Origin: Sabellastarte sp. h YS-2021
Lineage: Eukaryota > Annelida > Polychaeta > Sabellida > Sabellidae
NCBI GenBank assembly: GCA_964017235.1
Contig: OZ024932.1
Location: forward strand, 80,727,451 to 80,791,450
Length of the DNA stretch: 64,000 bases
Direction: 5' to 3'
Numbering within the stretch: the first letter of the stretch is position 1; each line of letters begins with the position of its first letter. Below the pieces are notes generated by a model. The model saw nothing but the letters and a program-made list of their open reading frames with translations, was not told the origin of the DNA and searched no databases. Shown piece after piece: positions 12,191 through 22,400 of this stretch. The position numbers were made by a program, and so were the translations under genes.

Positions 12191-12889
12191 GGCCGGGATT
12201 CACAAAAGGTCTTAAGCAAAAAATTGGCATAACTTTAAGAGAAAAGTCTTAACCCTGCAAGAATTTTGTCATAAAGTTAAGACTTTTTTTGGCTTAGACA
12301 ACATGGGATTCACAAAAGGTCTTAGACAAAAATTGTCTTAGATTTTGTCATAACTTTAAGACCACTGCAGGGCAGACTTAAGTCATTTTTAAAATAGTCC
12401 ATTGCATGTATTTACATTTTATCCTTTGTTATGAAAACAACATATATACTATGGGGATCTATACTTCCTAAAGAAACACACCACTTGATTGTAATAGAAA
12501 TTTACATGATTTAATTACCTATAAATTTCCACATTTTACCTTCTTGTGGTAAAAATATTGTCATAAAATGGCTGACTCACAATAAAACACAAATATTACT
12601 ATTTTTACATAATTTTACCAAAAAAAAGTAACAAATCTGTTTTATAATTTTGAAGAGCATGTTTGATGCATTTATCAATGAAAAATGTTTTTGTTTTACT
12701 AAATTTGTTAATTTAAATTCAAAGTAGTTAAGACTTTTTGTACAAATTTTGTCTCCGCTAAGATTTTGCTGAGCACTTTTTGTGAATTCCAATTTAAGAG
12801 AAATCTTAGCTAAGACAAAAGTCATAGCTTTAAGACTGGTCTAAACAAAAAAATTGCCCAAGACTTAAGACCTTTTGTGAATCCCGGCC
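12191..12889. mobile_element. Non-autonomous DNA transposon with 26-bp perfect TIRs
   Basis: Ends ggccgggattcacaaaaggt and its exact inverse accttttgtgaatcccggcc, extended by cttaag, flanked by CAG (12188-12190 and 12890-12892), a 3-bp target duplication. The left half holds a second copy of the terminal motif at about 12,305. No transposase is encoded. A 3-bp duplication is compatible with PIF/Harbinger or CACTA-type transposition, but the superfamily is not settled. Confidence 0.82.
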
Positions 12890-12906
12890 CAGCCCAGGCG
12901 AATAAA

Positions 12907-13548
12907 ATTTATTTTGACCATGGACTTTCATGGATGTCCATGGATGTCCAGGGGCACAAGTCCATGGATGTCCATGGATATCCATGTTTTGTTAAATGGC
13001 ATCATGGTCAAAGACCATGGACTTACTGACCATGGTCAGAGTCCATGGTCTGTCAAAACATGGTCTAGTCCATGGACTTTAACCATGGCCATTGTCCATG
13101 GATGTCCAGTGTTTTGTTAAATGGCATCATGGTCAAAGATGACTGACTTTGAAACCATGGTCTACTCCATGGACTTAACAAGTTGTCCATGGACTTTAAC
13201 CATGGCCATTGTCCATGGTTGTCCATGTATATCCATGTTTTATTAAATGGCACCAAAGTCAGAGACCATGGACTCACTGACCATGGTCAAAGTCCATGGT
13301 ATGTAAAAACATGATCTAGTCCATGGACTTCACAGGGTTATCCATGGACTTTATCCATGGTCAGTGTATATGTATGTATGTCCATGGACATCCATGTTTT
13401 ATTACATGAAACCATGGTCAGAGACCATGGACTCAGTGGCCATGATCTAGTCCATGGACTTTGACCATGGTCAGGTTTCCATGATGTAGTACATGGACTA
13501 CACATGGTTGGCCATGGACCCTGACAATGTTCAATATGCAAGCATGTT
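12907..13548. repeat. CCATGG-rich palindromic array, left block
   Basis: More than twenty CCATGG sites occur in about 640 bp, mostly as tccatggac, gaccatggtc and aaccatggcc, with recurring gttttgttaaatggcatcat. The unit is itself nearly palindromic, so both strands read alike. Short frames (WSMDIHG-like) are by-products. Confidence 0.88.
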
Positions 13549-15182
13549 TGTAGATGTTCGAAAAAGAAATAGGTAATTAGAAGCTACATACCTTTAGTCT
13601 ATTTGGAATATAAGCATTGAAGATGTTAAATAGCCTGACATACTACACATTACTATATTTCCTTTTTAATGTAATGTGTATAATTATCCAGATTATCTGA
13701 TTCAATATAGAATGTAGGAACACAGACATTTTGAATACATCTCAAGTACATGTATGTAAAACACAATTTCCTTCTTTAATCTAATTTTTACAATTATCCA
13801 AGATTATCCAATTCAATCTAACATGTAGAACACAAACAGACATTATGAATACATCTGAAATATGTAAAACACTGAATATAAAGAAATTTTCACCACTCAT
13901 TTTATGGAAATAGATTCCAACAAAACACAGCTCTTTGTTTGAAATAATGAAGTGAAAATGGTTTGGCTTTCTTCAATGTAAATCCCTTGAGAACAGGTTT
14001 GGAGCCAAAATCCAGCCAATGGTAAAGAACCCTATCTTGGGTACAGGAGTACTTGTTACTTTGAATTGGTGTTTATAAATTATAGTTAGATATGAAGACT
14101 GGCCTTCAAAACCTAGAAATTAATAAACAAAAAACAATACAATTTGGATAGGATAAATCAAGAAATAGAATAAAATTATAGACTGATACTTCATAACTTG
14201 AGTATGTGGCGCATCTTCCTTCATATATTTTTCACTTTAAGGTGACCTGACCCAGAAGTTATCACACTCACAGGCAGCACAATAACCTTATGTATGTACA
14301 GTAACCTGTGGAATAACTGACCTTAGTTTACATTTGCAACATAATCATTATCACAAATTAGTGTAATCACCCCATGTACATAAGATAGGTTCCACATGAT
14401 TTAATATAAATCCTAAACTGATATAAGTTGTTTTGGAAAGACACAGGTGTACTTAGACATATTTAAATTAAGGCAAACTTTCATGTTAAGATAACCTGTT
14501 ACTTCTATCTGGACACCCTTTTCAGTGAACACAGCTTCCACACAACAGACAGAAAAGCCATCAGTGTAGTTTCCAGCTGTGTGTTTTAGTTGCTAGCCTT
14601 ATTCTTACACAATCTTATTTATTTAAATATATGTATCATCAGCAAATTATTAGAGCGTAACTGAATATACCTGTTACTTGAGAATAAAATCTTGTAACAT
14701 CTTATTATTTGGATAGGAAAGTTTTCTTCAGAGCTTTATGATTTGATATGTAACAGCTAATTTATCAGCCAATTATCAAGAAAGAACAGCCTTTCAAGAA
14801 GACTATGAAATTGTGTCCACTGTATTAAATGTTTCATTATTTTCCCTATCACATAAAATCTTCCCTAGTTTGTATAACTGCACTAAAATGTGGAGATTCA
14901 GATGAGGCACATTGTTACTTTACAGTTTTATTCATGTGTTAATATATGATACAACCAAATGAAAGAATAGTATTATTATGTTGAATTTATTTTTTTTTGC
15001 CAATGTTGATTTGCCATGATTTTTCATGTTCTAAGTATTACTTTTCCATAATATTTTAGATCCACAAATGTCACGACCAGCCTAATAGTAATATTTTTTT
15101 TTCATGTTGCAAACAAAAGTATATAATTTATATACATGAATGTAGACATTGAGGACTGACAATTAATGTTCATATGCTGCCT
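13549..15182. other. Spacer between palindromic arrays
   Basis: AT-rich, no reading frame with coding look, no transposase. It may be the interior of a non-autonomous element bounded by the two arrays, but no boundary could be set. Confidence 0.5.
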
Positions 15183-15575
15183 CACATGGACTCGATCTTA
15201 ACATAGAGTCCATGGTCAATCATGAATACTTAATTGCAGTTCACGGTCAACCATGGACCAGAGGACAGAGTCCATGGTCAATCATGAATACTTAATTGCA
15301 GTTCACGGTCAACCATGGACCAGAGGACAGAGTCCATTGTCAACCATGGACCAGAGAACAAAGTCCATGGTTAACCATGGAACAACTAGACTGAGTCCAT
15401 GGTCTAACATGGACACTTACATGCAGTCCATGGTCAGGACATGAAAAACCATCATGTCCATGGTTTTTGATGGTCTGGTCCTTCATACAAGTATGGATTT
15501 TGATGGTTGTTCATGGATATCCATGGTCGACTATCAAATACCATGCAGTCCACGGTCATTCATGGTCACCATTTC
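15183..15575. repeat. CCATGG-rich palindromic array, right block
   Basis: Same motif family as 12,907-13,548 with a different higher unit: tccatggtcaatcatgaata, then cttaattgcagttcacggtc, repeated at 15,209 and 15,270. The 1.6 kb between the two blocks shows no gene. Confidence 0.85.
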
Positions 15576-15820
15576 GCCGGGGAGGTTGTGACTCAGTCAT
15601 CTTTCAGTGTAACACGGAGACATAAGGTGAGTGGAGGTAAATGGATGTTTTACGACTGTGTCACAAGGTCACATACAAACCTTGGATGGTAGTTGGAAGT
15701 TCAGGGGCATTTTATCCAATGACTATAACCTCAAGTTAAACCACATGTAGCCAGTAGTGTGAATGATACACCAAATCTCTGAAGGTATGTGGCATCCTTG
15801 GAGGCGGTTCCACCGCCGAG

Positions 15821-15827
15821 TATAAAA
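15821..15827 (+). promoter_or_regulatory. TATA-like box upstream of the cyclase gene (candidate)
   Basis: TATAAAA follows a small GC-rich hairpin (ggcggttccaccgcc). A donor-like CAG|GTAAGG lies about 215 bp downstream at 16041/16042 and the next acceptor is at 16427, so a short leader exon is possible. This is inference; an alternative first exon ending 10224 (TTACAAG|GTAAGT) is equally untested. Confidence 0.25.
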
Positions 15828-16427
15828 CCTCTAACTGCGGGACGTACCACCTGCAGTGTGACCGGGGCATAAAGTATAAGCTAGGCAAACATCACAAAAC
15901 TCAGAAACTTCAAAATGCACTATGTCCCACTGGGTACAGGTTAATGTATTGTTTACTTGTACGGCACTTAAAGTTAATAATTTGATAGGCAAGAATCCCA
16001 AAACAAAAAAAAAACATGTCATAACCACGGAGTCACCTCAGGTAAGGCTACGTTTTCCTGAAGGGGACAGAGAGGTGGAAAATTTTACGTATATTATTGG
16101 GTTGATCATTCCAGATTTTTGGTGGGTCAAAGGCTAAGCTGTAACCTAAGTTGGATCCTTGTAGTCATGTTGCATCATACTAAAGAATATTTCACTGGGT
16201 TCATATTAAAACAGAGTACCCTCTTTAACTCTATCCCCTTTGTGTTCAAAGCCAGTTGCCTGGCCAAGTTGGTTAAAAATCCTTTATATGCAGCTAAGGT
16301 TATCAAGAGGTCAGAGGTATTTTAGGTTCCACAGAGGTCAGAAGTTGTAGATTGATAAATATCTATATTTGCTGCATTTTATTTAAAGTTATTTACATAA
16401 GATATAAACGCCTTTAAAATTTTTCAG

Positions 16428-16489
16428 AGATAAATTTCTTCACAAGCACCAAGCCCAGGTGTGTCGAGGAAGGGATGACAGAAGCAAAG
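16428..16489 (+). CDS. Cyclase gene, candidate start exon (ends MTEAK)
   Basis: An acceptor (ttttcag) precedes 16428 and a donor (AAG|GTTAGT) follows 16489. The ATG at 16475-16477 reads MTEAK and joins in phase 0 to the next exon, which itself begins with ATG. The frame is also open upstream through the whole exon, so translation could begin earlier in an unseen exon. This is inferred from splice signals and phase only. The alternative start is Met at 16932. Confidence 0.5.
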
Positions 16490-19400
16490 GTTAGTTCAAA
16501 GCCACTGAAATCAATCACACTCCATATCTATCTTCACTAATCAAGTCCAGTAATCTACCCAGGTGAAATCACCCTTTTGTTCCCTCAATCCAAGAAATAA
16601 AAAATGATCATATGACCTTTTTTAGGTAATATGGAAGTTCGCCTTAACATTAGCAAGAGAATGATTTACTTCAACTCAGGGCATTTGAGATTGTATTTTT
16701 ATCACTATATCATAACTGGGCATTATATCAGTAGTATTTTATACATTCAGATTATTATTTAGTACATAAGGCATTTTAATTAGATACATTATACAATAAT
16801 AATGTAGAGAGTGGTTGTAACTCTGATAAAAGACAACAATAACAATTCTTATTCTTTTATGGTACATCAACACATTATTTACCCTGAGTGTTTTTTTTTT
16901 GTGATTTATACTTTTGCAATTTTCTACTCAGATGTACCAATCAAAGGAGTCAGTGAAGGAGGATGACAAACCAGAAGACAGGATAAAACCCATGTCTGAA
17001 AAAAAAAACGGATTCAATTATGAGTGGTCCAGAAAACAGTTGCAGAATGCTACATTTTCTGAGTACTCCAACAGCCAGGAACAGATAGAGCAAGCTCTTA
17101 CTGCTATGTTTGCAAGCAAGACCAAGTCCAAAGGTGAGCAGGCTATCTAAATTCCAGGGAGTCCAAATTGGGTCATATTTGTGGTTAATGAAAAACTTTA
17201 AAAACTGAAGATTAAACTTTTAATCTAGATTTAAGGTGCTTTCATGCATGTCCAGACAAATTCTTAGAATCACTTCTTAGACACATTCTTAGAATCCTTA
17301 TGGTTGATTTATTTATTTATTCATTTAGTGTTTTATGCCTTATACCTTATCGGTTATACAGTTGGTCAAGGTTCTGTACTATAACTGCTGACCAATACAA
17401 GCAACTACCAGCTTTACCACATGAGTGCAGTCCCAGATTCAAACTCTGATCTGAAAAGGTGAGAGATGAGTGTGTTACAACTGCACCACCATGCCACCCC
17501 ACCCACCCTCTCTGGTTGAATGGAGTACACCCAGTATGGCAGCAATATGGCTCATCATGGACAAATGATTCCATATTTCTTTAAATTTTAAGTTGTAAAG
17601 TTACAGTTGAAACACAGCTAAACATAGATAGAATGTATCACCTTGCAGTTAAAATATAATCTTCAATCCAAATATATAATCTGTGTACAGTGGAATCTGG
17701 ATCAGATGGAACCACTGCATATGGAACTTATGGATAAGTGGACTTAGTCTCAAGGCCCTGACATCAGAAACTGTAGTATAGTTGTATTTTGTATTAGAAT
17801 ATATAATTAGAATTCCAGTGTTGCTCATATTGGATATAACAGTTAAATAAAGTTAACAATGAAACCATAACTGATTACTCATATCAGCTATGTACTGTCT
17901 TACTGGAGGTATCTGTAGTGGAGAAGCGATTTCCCCAGCTGGTAAGCGTTGGCAGATGGTGAAGATGCTGATACTGGTCTTGACGCCGGTGGTCATACTC
18001 ATGGGCATCACACTGTTCTTCTTGGCAAACAGCATCATGGAAAGAAAAGAGCTCAATCATGTGAGTGTTTTAGTTAACCCAAAGAGAGCCTCATTTGTAT
18101 AGTCTCCCAATGTCTTGCTTTTCAATTTGATTGTGAATTAATGAACTGACATGTGACATTTTGTGAGAAATCTGTCATCACTTAAGAGACCTCAGTGTAA
18201 TATTAATTATTGAGTTTGGTAAATAAACACTTGCCTATCTGTTCTTGTGGTCATGTGTGGGAAATACTGCTGACCTATGTCTCAATATGACAAAAGCTGT
18301 AAAATTCCAAAGTTTGACCTATTAACCTATTAATGTGTTATTACCTGGAATATGTTGTATTTGATTGAGAAGGGAACCATAGATCCTCAAAAGTGCTATT
18401 TTATGCTTTAACCGGCATAACTGAAGTATATGGACACGATAAGTTTCCGGTATCATTACCGTGTATTATTTTCTTGTATTCCACTTAAATGTGGCTGCAC
18501 TGTATATTTATATGTATATAGGGAATGCAGCCACTTTTAAGGCACGTTTAACACATAATATATAAAAAGAAATACTTACATTGTTACTTGTAACATCTCC
18601 ATTGTAACTTTGAAAATATCACTACGCGAAAATGGTGCATACTAAAACATATTTTAAGGCATTCAATCAGTATTGTAACATTTATCCCGAAAAATGAAGA
18701 TAGTAATATAACAACAAAAACAATTTATTTCAACATAAACATATACAATTAAGTGTACCCACATGTACATGAAACAATATTTATGATTTACATATATATA
18801 TATATAAATACATTAATAATTTATGAATGCAGACATATTTGGATACAAATGCAATGAATTTTCTTGTTTTCTAAGTGAAAATTCTGTAAATCTAGCAAAT
18901 GTTAATTTATTGCTGGATCATTTCACTTGAAATATATTAATGAAGCAGTATGCCGTATTATTCATGAAAAGTGCATAAATGTAGTGAAGCTTGACTAATA
19001 CAACATAAATGAGTGACATAAATAATAAGTTGAGATATAGTGATATTTTTTTCAAATACATACATTGATAATGTATGAAATGCAGCCACATTTCATTAAA
19101 TGTGACTAATTATCTTTATGAAAAAGTAGTGAAAGAAAATTCTGTAAATATAATACACATATTTATAAAACTGAAAAATTAATATACTATATCATTTGGA
19201 ATACCCTCAGCTGGGAGATGTGAGTTGGGATTGTAATGTTTTGAAATCAATGAAATCATCAATTTAAACATGTCTTTTCCTTTGTTGTTCCAACGGAAAA
19301 CAACTTCATCAAGGTATATTGGTATTTTGTCATTTGTTTGCCCATGCATGTTTTTGAATGGATTTTTGGCCTTTTGCCAGAACCCTTCAATTGTTTGGGT

Positions 19401-22400
19401 ATGGGCACCAGTGTTTGGGTTCACAAAATTTTCGGAATGGTTGACAACATCATGGTTATAACCATGTACATGAAGTTCTCTATATGCAGCCCAGTCATCA
19501 TGAAATATTGTACTTTGGGGATGTACATGTCTGATTATGATTGGAATAAGTGTTTCTTTATCTCTTCTTGGAACTTGTTCCAAGATTACTTTGCCACTTT
19601 TCCTTGATATCATGCCAAATATCCAAGGTTTTTCCCCACACACCCTACCCCTGTTATATTTCCTTTTCCTTCCCCACTTACTTTCATCAATTTCTACAAT
19701 ATCATCTGCCCCACCAATCTGAGATGTATTTTCTAACAATTCTTTGGACATCAAGTCCCTGTAAAAATTGTACCAATCATATATAGTATGGATTGAAACA
19801 TCAGGGACCATATAGTGAGCCTTCAATGGGCAAATCTGTATTGAAAAGAAATACAGCAGCAGGATGTAATTTTGAATAGACAATTTTTGTTTCCCTGCCC
19901 AAAAACTATGTGCCCTGACACTTTCACGGTTATGGCACTTAGCACAACGCCAAACAAATTTATCCGGGTATGTATGCATTGGCACCTGTCTCCTGAAAAT
20001 ATGACAATTTTCACAGAATGACCCCGAAGAAAACAATTTGTTTTGTCTCAAAAACTGCAATGTCCTTACATTGTCTTGTAAAATGTTTGTTATTTGAAGA
20101 ATATTGGCCATTTCTAATTACAATGTCATTTTATAATATACACAAAACTTAAATACAATTAGCCACATTTACAAGTAAAGTCTTTAAACAAAGTTATGTC
20201 AAATCTCATGGAATGTTTCAATTCATTCACAGCTTCATTTACAATTCTTTTCATGATAAATGATACTGTTGTTCCCCTGGGTTTGTATCTGTAAGTCTGA
20301 TGAAGGAACAAATATGAATTTAGCATTGGTAAAAACACAATGATGTTCAAAATGTTTCTTCTGTAATTGACATGTTCGTACCTTCTTTGTACTCTATCAT
20401 AATTTTTGACATAGCAAAAAATGCCATTAACAGTCTGAATTGGGCCATCACAATATTCTCGCAAATCGTATAAGTTAAAGTAGTCTTCAACTAAGTCACA
20501 AAGCACTTCCTGATCTTTTTCACTTTTGGATGGTAGTCCACATGAACGGCAAAATTTTTCTTGGGAATGTATCAGTCTATATTCTTTTGCATTGCAAATT
20601 CTTTGTGGTAAATTTATGAATGAGTTCTTGCACTCACCAGTTACACAACATTGGCATAAAACCTGATAAAGAATAATTATTTGTATATTATTCATAATAA
20701 ATATCAAGATTGTACATACATTCTCTAATTATGTATGTGCCTTCAATGTAAATAATATAAAAGTAGAAAATGAAATACAATTGATTAAGAGTGAAAACTT
20801 TGATGGTTAATACATATTAATTTTTAAAGAGGTTTCAAAATAACTGATATGAATTATACCCATGAATACATACATTTAATAAAATTGATTTTTCATTTAC
20901 CACAGATAAAATTATAATGTATTATATTAATATTACCTTTGAAAAATAGAGTGAACTAGGTGAATTTCCACACATGCATATTTCAGAAAATTTAGTTACA
21001 TTTGCAGGTATTAATTTACTGTAACCAGTTTGTCCTATTCCTATCAGACAGTCACTCATTTTTTTTCAAATCTAACCATAGCACCATTCAAGTATTCATA
21101 CTTTCGAGTTGTTACATTGAAAGAATAATATTTCTGATGTTGGTCCATTATTTTTCTATCAAAGTCTGAAAATAATGAAATTATATGTGACTTAGCTGCA
21201 TGGTCCCTCAGCAGTCCCATCAATTCACACCATCCAATGAAAATATCCTGTTGCAATCCATTGATATACACAAATAAACACAACATAAATCTTTCAAAGT
21301 ACTTCACATTTTTTTTCCAAAACAATTTCCTAATATTTTTTGGCCACAATTTAGCTTCACCAATAAGATCTTGCATTAAAATCCATGTGTCATATATATC
21401 CCGATTCCTGGATTTATTCATTTGTTCATTTTTAATATTTATTTACACATAATAACTAACTAATTTACAATTAAATTGCAATTACTTTCAAGACAAAAAA
21501 TCATCCATTCAAACGCACATTAGAATGTACCGTTGTTAAGGGGTTTGGGTCGAATGGGTCATTCACAGCCAATCAGATTATTGTTTACAATGGAACTATA
21601 TCTCTTCAGGTATTATTACTGCTGTGTGAAAAGTCGTCAAAATGGCAGTATTTTCATGAGAACAGAAATATGTGCCTAAGATGATGAAAACTACAGCATG
21701 TTCCAGACATTGAAACATTTATTTTATTATGATATCTGGCTGCTTTACCAATGCAGCCAGAATACTGGTGGAAAAGTCATTTAATTTGTGATAACCCTAC
21801 TGTTAAAAACGTAAGTATTATGTGACAATACCAAATGTTTATTGTATTGCAAATTAACATGAAATTTATTTACTTAAATGTGGCTGCATTCCCTATATAT
21901 AATATACAGTGCAGCCACATTTAGGTGGAACAACATACCAAAAACGTCAAAAATATGCCGTAAAATAACCGTAAAATAACGATAATTATACCGTGTCCAT
22001 ATACTTACACAATGCCCTTTAACCTCAAAAAAAGCAATTGCATGGTGTAACATCATGTACACAGTTACTCGTGTAGTATACTAGTAATCATTATCATGGC
22101 ACAAAGTCTGTTTCTATGACTATCAACAAGTTTTATGTACAGGCTTAACTCTATGTTATAAGCCTTCTAAAGTATGGATTTGGGAAAAATTTTCTTTTTT
22201 TCCCTTCAATTTCCCAAACAAACTCATGTTCTCCGGTTGGATAATTAAAGCTCTGTTTTACAACATTTTATGGGGTTACTGTTGGAGCTGGAAATAAAGG
22301 ACAAGTACAACACCTGGTGATACTTATTACATTATTACACCAAAGAGTTGTCTTGCTTGATGTGTTTTAAAACAAAAATAAAATAAAGACAACATGATAA

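Larger units (their letters stand above)
18414..22016 (-). mobile_element. Complete Merlin/IS1016-like DNA transposon with perfect 8-bp target duplication
   Basis: The element is 3,603 bp, flanked by ctttaacc at 18406-18413 and 22017-22024. Ends GGCATAACTGAAGTATATGG and, inverted, GGCATTGTGTAAGTATATGG begin imperfect TIRs of about 130 bp that include a second inverted block, ccctatatacatataaatat-type sequence bounded by gcagccacat on each side. An ISXO2-type transposase (19179-20111) and two further frames lie inside, all on the minus strand. Merlin transposons duplicate 8-9 bp and encode this transposase type, so transposase, TIRs and duplication agree. It sits in the intron between the TM1 exon and the first NIT exon. 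Confidence 0.93.

Noticed and set aside
12907..13548. Coding frames rich in Trp, His and Met
   Set aside because: They come from the palindromic CCATGG units, which give similar frames on both strands.
19179..20111. Bacterial IS contamination
   Set aside because: The ISXO2-type frame lies within an element with eukaryotic-style TIRs, target duplication and AT-rich codon use, inside an intron; Merlin is the better fit.
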